A stretch of DNA of 52,045 nt from Stenotrophomonas maltophilia (GTDB taxonomy: Bacteria; Pseudomonadota; Gammaproteobacteria; Xanthomonadales; Xanthomonadaceae), in assembly GCF_003970865.1 (NCBI RefSeq), contig NZ_RXLZ01000035.1, forward strand, positions 1 through 52,045. The letters run 5' to 3'. This document shows positions 18,741 to 26,697 of the stretch, in pieces. Within the stretch, counting starts at the first letter, position 1, and each line of letters starts with the position of its first letter. The notes beneath the pieces were generated by a model. That model was not told the origin of the DNA and did not search any database. It was given only the letters and a program-made list of their open reading frames with translations. Made by a program: the position numbers and the translations under genes.

Positions 18741-21571
18741 CAGTGCATCTCCCCGGTGCGGGCCGAACGGCGTTGCAGGTCGATCTCACCCTTGCGGGCA
18801 GTGCGGGTACGCGACGGCTTGATCGTGCCCATCATCGACAGCATCAGCATGGCGCCGCCGAACACCACCAGATACACGCCGATGTCAAAACCAATCGCGC
18901 TGGCCAGCGGCACGTCGCCGATCAACGGCAGGTGCAGGTCGAGGTGGCCGCTGGTCAGGAACGGCACGCCGAACAGCATCGAGGCGCTGCCGCTGAGCAG
19001 GGCGATCAGCAGGCCCATGCCGATGCAGCGGATGTAGTCGAAGCCGAAGCGCGATTCCACCGACGCGGTGCCCTGGATCACGTACTGGATCAGCAGCGGC
19101 ACCGCCAGCACCAGGCCGGCGATGAAGCCACCGCCCGGCGCGTTGTGGCCGCGCAGGAACAGGAAGATCGACACGGTAAGCGTCAGCGGGAACATGATCT
19201 GCGCCAGGTCGGCCGGCACCGGCAGCTTGATCGGCGGGCCGGGCATGATCTGTTCCGGCGCCATCCGCGTGCGCCGCAGCAGCGCATGTACCACCAGCGC
19301 GGCGATGCCGAACACGGTGATCTCGCCGAAGGTATCGAAGCCGCGGAAGTCGACCAGGATCACGTTGACCACGTTCTGGCCGTAGGCCTCGGGCAACGCA
19401 CGGGCGAGCAGCTCGCCGGCCATGGTGTTCGGTGGCAGGGTCATGGCCGAATAGGCCAGCGCACCCAGGCCGGCACCGGCGATGATCGCGATCACCGCAT
19501 CGCGGCGCTTGCGCCAGCGCGGCCGTTCCGGACCGGACTGCGCAGGCAGGTAGTTCATGCCCAGCAGCATCAGCACCAGGGTGACCATCTCCACCAGCAA
19601 CTGGGTCAGGGCCAGATCGGGTGCGGACAGGAACACGAAGGTCAGCGCCACCATCAGGCCGACACCGCCCACCAGCAGTACCGCCAGCAGGCGCTGCTTG
19701 TAGACGCGCAGGGTGGCAACGGCGCAGGCCATCATCACCAGCCACAGCACCCAGCCCAGCAGCGGGATCGGCTGCGGCGCGGTCCAGTTCGGCGAGGCCG
19801 GGTTGGCCACGAACGGCGCGGCGGCGACGGCGATCGCCACCAGCACCAGGCCCAGCAGCATGCGCTGCAGGCTGCCATTGGCGATGCCGTTGGTCAGGCG
19901 CATGGCCAGCGCGGAAAGGGCATCCAGCTGCGCATGGAACACGTTGCGGCCGGTGGTGCGGGTTTCCACGCCATGCAGGTTGATCAGCTTGCGCAGGCCG
20001 AAGTACAGCGCCACGCCACCGACCACGCCGATCGCGCTCATCGCCAGCGGCAGGTTGAAGCCGTGCCATACCGCCAGGCTGTATTCGGGCATGGCATTGC
20101 CGAGGATCGAGGCGGCTGCGGCATGCAGCACCGGCGCCACGGTCAGTGCCGGGGCCACGCCCACGGCCACGCAGATCACCACCAGCAGCTCCACCGGCAC
20201 CTTCATCCAGCGCGGCGGCTCATGCGGCACGCGATCCAGGTCGTGCGGGCCGGGGCCGAAGAAGGTGTCGTGCACGAAGCGCAGGCTGTAGGCCACGCCC
20301 AGTACGCCGGCCAGCAGCGCGGCGACCGACACCGCCGTGCGCATCGCACCTGGGCCGCCACCGGCGGTCAGGGCCTCGGCAAACAGCATTTCCTTGGACA
20401 GGAAGCCGTTGAGCAGTGGAATGCCGGCCATCGCCAGCGAGGCGATGATCGCCAGCGCGCTGGTGAACGGCATCAGCCTGCGCAGGCCACCCAGCTTGCG
20501 CATGTCACGGGTGCCGGTCTCGTGGTCGATGATGCCGGCGGCCATGAACAGCGAGGCCTTGAAGGTGGCGTGGTTGAGGATGTGGAACACACCGGCCACC
20601 ACCGCCATCGGCGTGGACAGCCCGAACAGCAGGGTGATCAGGCCCAGATGGGAAATGGTCGAGTAGGCCAGCAGGCCTTTCAGATCGTGCTGGAAGATCG
20701 CATTCCAGGCACCGATCAGCAGGGTCAGCGCGCCGATGCCGCTGACCGTATAGAAGAACAGGTCGCTGCCGGCCAGCGCCGGGTGCAGGCGCGCCAGCAG
20801 GAATACGCCGGCCTTCACCATGGTGGCCGAGTGCAGGTAGGCCGAGACCGGGGTCGGCGCCGCCATCGCGTGCGGCAGCCAGAAATGGAACGGGAACTGC
20901 GCGCTCTTGGTGAAGATGCCGGCCAGCACCAGGAACAGCGCGTACGGGTACAGCGCGCTGGCGCGGATCTGCTCGCCGGCGGCCAGCACCACGTCCAGGT
21001 CGAAGCTGCCGACGATGCGGCCGATCAGCAGCACGCCACCGAGCAGGGCCAGGCCGCCGCCGCCGGTGATCACCAGCGCCATCCGCGCGCCTTCGCGGGC
21101 GTCCTGGCGGTGCGACCAGAAGCCGATCAGCAGGAACGAGCTGATGCTGGTCATTTCCCAGAAGATCATCAGCAACAGCAGGTTGCCCGACAGCACCATG
21201 CCCAGCATGGCGCCCATGAACAGCAGCAGGTAGCAGTAGAAGCGGTGCGCGTTGTCCTGCTGGCTCAGGTAGTAGCGCGCATACAGCACCACCAGCGCGC
21301 CGATGCCCAGCACCAGCCCGGCGAACATCCAGGCCAGCCCGTCCAGGCGCAGGGTGAAGTCCAGGCCGATCTGCGGCAGCCAGGGGACCAGGGTGCGGAC
21401 CACCTGGCCATCGAGTACGGACGGGGTCAGCCAGCCGAGGATGGCCAGTCCGCCCAACGGCGCCAGCGCCGCCAGCCAGGCAGCAGTCGAGCGCGAACTA
21501 CGGGGGAAGGCCGCAACAGCCGCTGCCATCAGGAACGGCAGGGCCAGCAGCAGGGGCAGGCTGGGGAGCAT
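18740..21571 (-). CDS. mrpA: Fused Mrp antiporter subunit A/B
   Basis: The 943-residue product combines MrpA and MrpB, as in the group-2 (PhaAB-type) antiporters. Residues 1 to about 500 are NuoL-like: MIFWEMTSISSFLLIGFWSH, TKSAQFPFHFWLPHAMAAPTPVSAYLHSATMVKAGVFLLARL and LKGLLAYSTISHLGLITLLF. The MrpA-specific C-terminal region follows (VEMVTLVLMLLGMNYLP, NVVNVILVDFRGFDTFGEI). The MrpB part covers about 780-943 and contains FLRGHNAPGGGFIAGLV. It drives Na+ or K+ efflux for pH and salt homeostasis. The ATG at 21571 opens the six-gene operon; the Shine-Dalgarno is weak. Confidence 0.95.
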   Translation of the reverse strand: MLPSLPLLLALPFLMAAAVAAFPRSSRSTAAWLAALAPLGGLAILGWLTPSVLDGQVVRTLVPWLPQIGLDFTLRLDGLAWMFAGLVLGIGALVVLYARYYLSQQDNAHRFYCYLLLFMGAMLGMVLSGNLLLLMIFWEMTSISSFLLIGFWSHRQDAREGARMALVITGGGGLALLGGVLLIGRIVGSFDLDVVLAAGEQIRASALYPYALFLVLAGIFTKSAQFPFHFWLPHAMAAPTPVSAYLHSATMVKAGVFLLARLHPALAGSDLFFYTVSGIGALTLLIGAWNAIFQHDLKGLLAYSTISHLGLITLLFGLSTPMAVVAGVFHILNHATFKASLFMAAGIIDHETGTRDMRKLGGLRRLMPFTSALAIIASLAMAGIPLLNGFLSKEMLFAEALTAGGGPGAMRTAVSVAALLAGVLGVAYSLRFVHDTFFGPGPHDLDRVPHEPPRWMKVPVELLVVICVAVGVAPALTVAPVLHAAAASILGNAMPEYSLAVWHGFNLPLAMSAIGVVGGVALYFGLRKLINLHGVETRTTGRNVFHAQLDALSALAMRLTNGIANGSLQRMLLGLVLVAIAVAAAPFVANPASPNWTAPQPIPLLGWVLWLVMMACAVATLRVYKQRLLAVLLVGGVGLMVALTFVFLSAPDLALTQLLVEMVTLVLMLLGMNYLPAQSGPERPRWRKRRDAVIAIIAGAGLGALAYSAMTLPPNTMAGELLARALPEAYGQNVVNVILVDFRGFDTFGEITVFGIAALVVHALLRRTRMAPEQIMPGPPIKLPVPADLAQIMFPLTLTVSIFLFLRGHNAPGGGFIAGLVLAVPLLIQYVIQGTASVESRFGFDYIRCIGMGLLIALLSGSASMLFGVPFLTSGHLDLHLPLIGDVPLASAIGFDIGVYLVVFGGAMLMLSMMGTIKPSRTRTARKGEIDLQRRSARTGEMH

Positions 21572-21904
21572 GCAGGGAATCCATGATTCACGAGCAGGTC
21601 AGGGAGAATAACAGGCCGCGAAATGTCGCCGAAACCCATCGAACAGCGATCAATTGCATGTAACGTTCGCTGATTCATTTTTTCTGCGGTGCAGCATCGC
21701 GTTCCTGCAGTCCCTCCCCGGTTGCCCTCGGGGGACACCCTACGCCCACGCAGGGAGACCGCAGGCCCTGTCGCACAGGGGCTGCCGTCGACGGGCGGGA
21801 AGTGGGGAGCGAGTCACCGGCGCAGGCTGGCAGGGCCGTCGTGGAGTGCGGGTGACGGAATCTGCCCGTTCAGGAAACGATGGGCGCCGTCGGCCATGGG
21901 CAGG
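21572..21904. ncRNA. Non-coding region with a strong folding potential upstream of mrp
   Basis: This 333-base stretch separates two minus-strand genes and has no gene. The half next to mrp (21590-21700) is relatively AT-rich and should hold the operon promoter. The other half (about 21713-21860) can fold into a long imperfect hairpin. Its apical stem runs GAC, GCAG, CCCTGT around loop CGC, each interrupted by single symmetric mismatches (21757-21789). It extends through CCCTAC/GTGGGG and CTCG/CGAG down to 21727 and 21813. A second dyad, GTCACC/GGTGAC, sits at 21814-21819 and 21851-21856. The strand of any transcript cannot be decided. I do not recognise a known riboswitch or housekeeping RNA. 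Confidence 0.4.
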
Positions 21905-22390
21905 TCAGTAGCGCCAGTCGAGCTTTCGGTAGAACTTGGCCATCACCCAGGCCGGGCCGATCAGCAGGTAGGTCAGGTCGGTCAGGAAGCTGGGCTTGCG
22001 GCCCTCGAACTTGTGGCCGATGAACTGCGCGATCCAGGCCACCACGAACACGCCCACCGCCAGCCAGAACAGGTTGTGCAGGCCGATCTCGGCCTCCAGC
22101 AGCCTGCACAGGCAGCCGAACACGAAGAACTGGATGAGCATGCCGATGCCCAGCGGGCGCGACAGCTTGTTGTAGAAGCACCAGGCGCTGAACATCGCGA
22201 ACGCCGACCAGATGCCGTACTGGAACCAGGTGATCAGCGGTGGCAGGCACCACAGCAGGGCCACCACCGACCACAGGATCGCCGGTACCGCCACCACGTG
22301 GATGCGCTGGTTGATCACATTGCGGTGGTCGTCGGAATAGCTGGCGAAATAGCGGTCGATTGGCCGCGCAAGCTCGGTGGATGTCTGCAT
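21905..22390 (-). CDS. Mpo1-like (DUF962/YGL010w-type) membrane protein
   Basis: The 161-residue product has four or five membrane helices. The family motifs are visible as YSDDHRNVINQRIHVVAVPAI near the N-terminus and VVAWIAQFIGHKFEGRKPS near the C-terminus. The conserved His residues of these two blocks (DHRN...H and QFIGH) are the proposed iron ligands of the yeast relative Mpo1, a 2-hydroxy fatty acid dioxygenase. The bacterial function is not settled, and the activity is inferred from family alone. The ATG at 22390 gives MQTSTELARPIDRYF. The gene is isolated between a REP array and the folded region upstream of mrp. Confidence 0.87.
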   Translation of the reverse strand: MQTSTELARPIDRYFASYSDDHRNVINQRIHVVAVPAILWSVVALLWCLPPLITWFQYGIWSAFAMFSAWCFYNKLSRPLGIGMLIQFFVFGCLCRLLEAEIGLHNLFWLAVGVFVVAWIAQFIGHKFEGRKPSFLTDLTYLLIGPAWVMAKFYRKLDWRY

Positions 22391-22420
22391 GCGGCCAGCA
22401 TACTCCCGCCGGACCCGTCA

Positions 22421-22713
22421 GTAGAGCCAGGCCATGCCTGGCTGCAGGTGTTCGCCGAGGTTGCCGGCCAGCGGCCGGCACTACCCGGGGCAACCGGCAG
22501 TAGAGCCAGGCCATGCATGGCTGCAGGCATGCCGAGGTTGCCGGCCAGCGGCCGGCACTACCCGGGCAACCGGCAGTAGAGCCAGGCCATGCCTGGCTGC
22601 AGGTGTTCGCCGAGGTTGCCGGCCAGCGGCCGGCACTACCCCAGGCCACAGACAGTAGAGCCAGGCCATGCCTGGCTGCAGGCATGCCGAAGTTGCCGGC
22701 CAGCGGCCGGCAC
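22421..22713. repeat. Four-unit array of paired, oppositely oriented REPs (BIME-like)
   Basis: Units start at 22421, 22500, 22576 and 22655, a period of 76-79 bases. Each unit contains a forward GTAG element with arms AGCCAGGC/GCCTGGCT, a short linker alternating between the forms caggtgttcgccgagg and caggcatgccgaggtt, and a reverse TGCCGGCC element ending CTAC. The last unit lacks the CTAC end. The array fills 22391-22726 between the Mpo1-like gene and purC, and nothing else is visible there. Confidence 0.88.
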
Positions 22714-22726
22714 GCCCCTTTCAGAA

Positions 22727-22754
22727 CGCCCCCCGGCCTTTCCGGCGGGGGGCG
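22727..22754 (-). terminator. Probable purC terminator
   Basis: Arms CGCCCCCC (22727-22734) and GGGGGGCG (22747-22754) form a very stable stem just past the purC stop codon. On the purC strand the stem is followed only by TTCTG, so the T-run is poor. Confidence 0.6.
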
Positions 22755-22762
22755 CAGGGGGA

Positions 22763-23689
22763 TCAGTCGACGCTGATCCCGGCCAGGCGCTGCAGCGCCT
22801 CGGCGTACTTGGCGCGGGTGCGCTCAATGATTTCGGCCGGAATGGTCGGGCCCGGGGCGGTCTTGCCCCAGTCCAGCGTCTCCAGGTAATCACGCACGAA
22901 CTGCTTGTCGTAGCTCGGCGGGCTGGTGCCCACTTCGTACTCGTCGGCCGGCCAGTAACGTGAGGAATCCGGCGTCAGCATCTCGTCCATGATGTACAGG
23001 CGGCCATCGGCGTCGGTACCGAACTCGAACTTGGTATCGGCCAGGATGATGCCGCGCTCGCGCGCGTAATCGGCGGCGAACTTGTAGATGCGCAGGGTGG
23101 CGTCGCGCACGCGCTCGGCCAGCTCCGCACCGACCTGCTTCACCATCGCATCGAAATCGATGTTCTCGTCATGGTCGCCCACGGCGGCCTTGGTCGAGGG
23201 GGTGAAGATCGGCTCGGGCAGCTGCTCGGCCTGGCGCAGGCCGTCGGGCAGGTCGATGCCGCTGACCTTGCCGGTGCGCTGGTAATCCTTCCAGCCGCTG
23301 CCGATCAGGTAGCCGCGGGCGATCGCTTCCACCGGCACCGGCTTCAGCTTGCGGGTCACCACCGCGCGCTTGGCGTACAGGGCCGGGTCCACGCCCTCGG
23401 GCAGCACGCTGGCCACGTCGATGCCGGTCAGGTGGTTGGGCATCAGGTGCGCGGTCTTGGCGAACCAGAAGTTGGAGACCTGGCAGAGCATCTCGCCCTT
23501 GCCCGGAATCGGGTCGGGCAGGACCACGTCGAACGCCGACAGGCGATCGGTGGCCACCATCAGCAGGTAGTCGCCCGGCGGGGTCCCTGCAGGCAGCCGC
23601 TCGCGCGGGATATCGAACACATCACGCACCTTGCCGCGGTGGCGCAAGGGCAGGCCGGGGAGATCGGATTGCAACAGCGTGGTTGGCAC
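22763..23689 (-). CDS. purC: Phosphoribosylaminoimidazole-succinocarboxamide synthase
   Basis: The 308-residue product joins CAIR and aspartate to SAICAR with ATP in purine synthesis. Family blocks are [13 protein letters not shown] (nucleotide-binding KVRD), [51 protein letters not shown] and [16 protein letters not shown] place the start at a GTG (23689) because AGGAG lies six bases upstream and it gives the family-typical start [19 protein letters not shown]. The frame extends 12 residues further to an ATG at 23725 without a ribosome site. The C-terminus carries the long [20 protein letters not shown] segment of proteobacterial and yeast enzymes. Confidence 0.95.
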   Translation of the reverse strand: MPTTLLQSDLPGLPLRHRGKVRDVFDIPRERLPAGTPPGDYLLMVATDRLSAFDVVLPDPIPGKGEMLCQVSNFWFAKTAHLMPNHLTGIDVASVLPEGVDPALYAKRAVVTRKLKPVPVEAIARGYLIGSGWKDYQRTGKVSGIDLPDGLRQAEQLPEPIFTPSTKAAVGDHDENIDFDAMVKQVGAELAERVRDATLRIYKFAADYARERGIILADTKFEFGTDADGRLYIMDEMLTPDSSRYWPADEYEVGTSPPSYDKQFVRDYLETLDWGKTAPGPTIPAEIIERTRAKYAEALQRLAGISVD

Positions 23690-23830
23690 GGGCACTCCTG
23701 GGGCGTTGTCGATACGGCTGCCCAACGGACCCGGCGGGCCCGCTGACCAGCGGGCGGCCTAGTGTAAAGCCGTCCGGGCCCGCTGTGACGTAAAATGAGC
23801 GTCCATTTCGTCGGTCGACCCCGGAGCGCC

Positions 23831-24160
23831 ATGCGCTGGTACGGAAAACTGCTCGGATTCATCGCCGGCGCCCTGCTGTTCCGGCCCAATCCGCTGTTTG
23901 GCGCGGTGATCGGCCTGCTGATCGGCCATGCATTCGATTCGGACTGGTTCCGCCTGAACAAGGAGAATCCGTACCGGGAGCTGGGGCTGACCTCCGAGGC
24001 CACCGATGCCGAGGTCGAGCGCGCCTACCGCAAGCTGATCTCGCAGTACCACCCCGACAAGCTTGGCGGCGCCGCCCCCGAGCTGCAGCAGCAGGCCGAG
24101 CAGAAGTCGCGGCGGATCAATGCCGCCTACGATCGCATCAAGACCCTGCGCAAGCGCTGA
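23831..24160 (+). CDS. Membrane-anchored DnaJ-domain protein (DjlA-like)
   Basis: The 109-residue product has an N-terminal hydrophobic segment ([29 protein letters not shown], about 6-34) with glycine zippers, then a J domain (about 47-107). The HPD triad that stimulates DnaK ATPase is present in [12 protein letters not shown]. It is a short relative of the C-terminal part of DjlA; the central TerB-like domain is missing. It probably recruits DnaK to the inner membrane. The ATG at 23831 has GGAG five bases upstream. It lies 30 bases before rpe and the two may be cotranscribed. Confidence 0.88.
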   Translation: MRWYGKLLGFIAGALLFRPNPLFGAVIGLLIGHAFDSDWFRLNKENPYRELGLTSEATDAEVERAYRKLISQYHPDKLGGAAPELQQQAEQKSRRINAAYDRIKTLRKR

Positions 24161-24189
24161 CCCCTTTCCCCTCGTTGCAAGGCCCGGCC

Positions 24190-24864
24190 ATGTCCCACTG
24201 CCTCATCGCCCCCTCCATCCTGTCCGCCAACTTCGCCCGCCTCGGCGAGGAAGTCGACAACGTCCTCGCCGCCGGCGCGGACTGGGTCCACTTCGACGTG
24301 ATGGACAACCACTACGTGCCGAACCTGACCATCGGCCCGATGGTCTGCCAGGCGTTGCGCAAGCACGGCGTGACCGCACCGATCGACGTGCACCTGATGG
24401 TCGAGCCGGTGGACCGCATCATTCCGGACTTCGCCGAGGCCGGTGCCACCTACATCAGCTTCCACCCGGAGGCGAGCCGCCACGTGCACCGCACCATCCA
24501 GCTGATCCGCTCGCTGGGTTGCAAGCCGGGCATCGTGCTCAATCCGGCCACCCCGGTGGACATCCTCGACTGGGTGCTCGACGACCTGGACCTGGTGCTG
24601 CTGATGTCGGTCAACCCGGGCTTCGGCGGTCAGGCCTTCATCCCCTCGGCGCTGGACAAGCTGAAGGTGGTGCGCAAGATGATCGACGCCAGCGGCAAGG
24701 ACATCCGCCTGGAGATCGACGGCGGCGTGAAGGCCGACAACATCGGGGAGATCGCCGCCGCCGGCGCCGATACCTTCGTTGCCGGTTCGGCCATCTTCAA
24801 CGCCAAGACCAGCTACCAGGACGTGATCGCGCAGATGCGCGCGAATGTCGCTGCGGCACGCTGA
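24190..24864 (+). CDS. rpe: Ribulose-phosphate 3-epimerase
   Basis: The 224-residue TIM-barrel enzyme interconverts ribulose 5-phosphate and xylulose 5-phosphate in the pentose phosphate pathway. Family blocks are [36 protein letters not shown] with the metal-binding His and Asp, [29 protein letters not shown] and the Asp-containing [12 protein letters not shown], then FVAGSAIF for phosphate binding. The ATG at 24190 follows an AAGG box; a TTG at 24175 would add five residues. The gene ends directly at inverted-repeat copy C. Confidence 0.96.
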   Translation: MSHCLIAPSILSANFARLGEEVDNVLAAGADWVHFDVMDNHYVPNLTIGPMVCQALRKHGVTAPIDVHLMVEPVDRIIPDFAEAGATYISFHPEASRHVHRTIQLIRSLGCKPGIVLNPATPVDILDWVLDDLDLVLLMSVNPGFGGQAFIPSALDKLKVVRKMIDASGKDIRLEIDGGVKADNIGEIAAAGADTFVAGSAIFNAKTSYQDVIAQMRANVAAAR

Positions 24865-24865
24865 C

Positions 24866-24917
24866 AAAAAAGGGACGGAGGGGATTAAGCTCGCTTAATT
24901 CCCTCCGTCCCCCTTTT
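24866..24917. repeat. Long inverted repeat, copy C (short form, terminator)
   Basis: Arms 24866-24889 and 24894-24917 pair around the four-base loop ctcg with about two mismatches. The outer arm sequence is that of copies A and B, but the inner extension is absent. It lies one base after the rpe stop codon and ends six bases before the start codon of the acetyltransferase gene. Confidence 0.85.
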
Positions 24918-24923
24918 CCACCC

Positions 24924-25406
24924 ATGGCTCTGTTGAACATCCGCCCGGCCACCGTCGCCGACGCCGGCCTGATCCTGCATTTCATCCGTGAGCTGGCGAT
25001 CTACGAGAAGGCCGAGCATTCGGTGCAGACCGATGAGATCGGCATCGCCGAGAGCCTGTTCGGTGCCGATGCCACCGCCCGCGCGCTGATCTGCGAAGCC
25101 GACGGCGAGGCCATCGGCTACGCCGTGTACTTCTACAACTACTCCACGTGGCTGGGCCGCAAGGGCATCTACCTGGAAGATCTGTACGTGAGCCAGGAAA
25201 AGCGCGGCGCCGGTGCCGGCAAAGCGCTGCTGAAGTACATCGCACGCCAGGCCGTGGCCGAAGGCTGCGGTCGTTTCGAATGGTCGGTGCTGGACTGGAA
25301 TTCCCCGGCCATCGAGTTCTATACCGCTGCCGGCGCCAAGCCCCAGGACGAGTGGACCGTGTACCGGCTGCAGGGCCAGGCGCTGCACGATTTCGCCAAT
25401 GGTTGA
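24924..25406 (+). CDS. GNAT family N-acetyltransferase (SSAT-like)
   Basis: The 160-residue protein has the GNAT fold. LNIRPATVADAGLILHFIRELA opens the domain, GYAVYFYNYSTWLGRKGIYLEDLYV is the strand 4 region, and QEKRGAGAGKALLKYIA is the acetyl-CoA pyrophosphate-binding motif A (RxGxGxG/A). WSVLDWNSPAIEFYTAAGA is motif B. The YLEDLYV and DWN elements resemble spermidine/thialysine acetyltransferases, so a small amine substrate is likely but unproven. The ATG at 24924 has no Shine-Dalgarno because inverted-repeat copy C ends just upstream, so initiation or promoter placement is unusual here. Confidence 0.9.
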   Translation: MALLNIRPATVADAGLILHFIRELAIYEKAEHSVQTDEIGIAESLFGADATARALICEADGEAIGYAVYFYNYSTWLGRKGIYLEDLYVSQEKRGAGAGKALLKYIARQAVAEGCGRFEWSVLDWNSPAIEFYTAAGAKPQDEWTVYRLQGQALHDFANG

Positions 25407-25414
25407 AGCGAAGT

Positions 25415-25472
25415 GTATCCACGCATGGCGTGGATCTACCAACCGGATGGGAGCGAACCTTGGTTCGCACTC
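25415..25472. repeat. Two REP-type palindromes
   Basis: A reverse-oriented ATCCACGC/GCGTGGAT element ending CTAC lies at 25415-25439, and a GAGCGAACC/GGTTCGCAC palindrome at 25451-25472. They occupy the start of the 340-base space between the acetyltransferase gene and yegS. Confidence 0.8.
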
Positions 25473-25484
25473 CCTGCACACCCC

Positions 25485-25516
25485 AAAAAAAAAGCCACGC
25501 CAATCACTGGCGTGGC
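25485..25516 (-). terminator. Intrinsic terminator in minus orientation only
   Basis: The stem GCCACGCCA/TGGCGTGGC (25494-25502 and 25508-25516) is preceded by nine A on the plus strand, which reads as a T-run after the stem on the minus strand. There is no minus-strand gene immediately upstream. On the plus strand no T-run follows. The rest of 25517-25747 holds only one more REP and nothing else that I can see. Confidence 0.7.
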
Positions 25517-25647
25517 CTCGCTGCATGCGTGGGAGGCTGATCCTGCCTCCATCCGTCGTCCCTGCTATGGCCTTCCATTCTCCGGGCCGGCAATGACATC
25601 TGCATGACATGACGGTTGCGGCACCGCGTCGGCTCCCCTGCATCATC

Positions 25648-25670
25648 ATCCACGCATGGCGTGGATCTAC
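25648..25670 (-). repeat. SMAG-type REP palindrome
   Basis: Reverse-oriented ATCCACGC/GCGTGGAT element ending CTAC, about 75 bases before the yegS start codon. Confidence 0.8.
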
Positions 25671-25746
25671 TGCTTCCAAGCGTTGGCGTTCACTGGCAGC
25701 GAACGCGCGATTGCTAGCCTGTGCCACCCTGTCCTGGAAGCACCAC

Positions 25747-26682
25747 ATGGCCGCACCGCGCTGGCGCCTGATCCTCAATGGCAAATCCGCAGGCAATGAC
25801 GAGCTGCGCGACGCCGTCGGTCATTGGCGCGGGCAGGGCGTGCAGCTGGAAGTGCGGGTGACCTGGGAAGACGGTGACGCCGAACGCTACGTGGCCGAGG
25901 CCATCGATCATGGTGTGGACGTGATCGTGGCCGCCGGTGGCGATGGCACGCTCAGTGCGGTGGCCGAGACCCTGGCGCACCGTGAGGAACCGGCAGATGC
26001 ATTGCCCTCGCTGGCACTGATTCCAATGGGGACCGCCAACGATTTCGCCACCTCGGCCGGCATTCCGATCGCGCCGAAAGAGGCCTTTGCCTTGATCGCG
26101 CAGTCGGTGCCGCACGCCATCGATCTGCTGCGCGTGGATGCCGATGGCACGCAATGGTGGTGCGCCAATCTCGCCAGCGGGGGCTTCGGCACCCAGGTGA
26201 CGGTGGAAACCGATGCCGGCTTGAAGAAGATGCTGGGCGGGCTGGCGTATGTGATCACCGGTATCGCCAAGCTGGGGCGGATCGAGCCGATCCATGCGCG
26301 CCTGTCAGGTCCGGATTTCGCATGGGAGGGCGACTTCATCGCGCTCGGCATCGGCAATGGCCGCCAGGCCGGCGGTGGCCAGCAATTGTGCCCGCAGGCA
26401 CTGATCGATGATGGGCAGCTGGACGTGACGGTGCTACCGGAGCTGGAGGGGGAAGTCACCGCCACGCTCGGCCAGATGCTGAAGTCCGGCACCCAGGCCG
26501 CACTGGAGCAGCTGGCCACGCGCGCGCGGTTGCCGTGGCTGCAGGTGGAATCCGAGCGCCCGTTGACGCTCAACCTGGACGGCGAACCGGTACAGGCCCG
26601 CCAGTTCCACATCGAGTGCGTGCCGGGCAGAGTGCGCATGCATCTGCCTGCTGGGTGCGCCTTGCTGTCGACGCCACGTTGA
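25747..26682 (+). CDS. yegS: Lipid kinase YegS
   Basis: The 311-residue product is a cytosolic or membrane-associated lipid kinase of the diacylglycerol kinase catalytic family (phosphatidylglycerol kinase activity is reported for E. coli YegS). Recognisable blocks are [50 protein letters not shown] with the GGDGT nucleotide-binding motif, [15 protein letters not shown] and [23 protein letters not shown], then [16 protein letters not shown] near the C-terminus. The ATG at 25747 gives a start equivalent to E. coli YegS; upstream in-frame sequence reads through the REP region and is not coding. Confidence 0.93.
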   Translation: MAAPRWRLILNGKSAGNDELRDAVGHWRGQGVQLEVRVTWEDGDAERYVAEAIDHGVDVIVAAGGDGTLSAVAETLAHREEPADALPSLALIPMGTANDFATSAGIPIAPKEAFALIAQSVPHAIDLLRVDADGTQWWCANLASGGFGTQVTVETDAGLKKMLGGLAYVITGIAKLGRIEPIHARLSGPDFAWEGDFIALGIGNGRQAGGGQQLCPQALIDDGQLDVTVLPELEGEVTATLGQMLKSGTQAALEQLATRARLPWLQVESERPLTLNLDGEPVQARQFHIECVPGRVRMHLPAGCALLSTPR

Positions 26683-26697
26683 GCTGCAATGGAAGCG

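Noticed and set aside
18743..21586. Plus-strand open frame of 947 codons
   Set aside because: It is antisense to mrpAB, rich in His, Gln and Arg, which is the mirror of GC-rich coding sequence; no domain is recognisable.
21721..21890. Cobalamin riboswitch on the plus strand
   Set aside because: A few strings (GCTGCC, AGCGAGTC) resemble the consensus, but the core B12 box is missing and no plus-strand gene follows.
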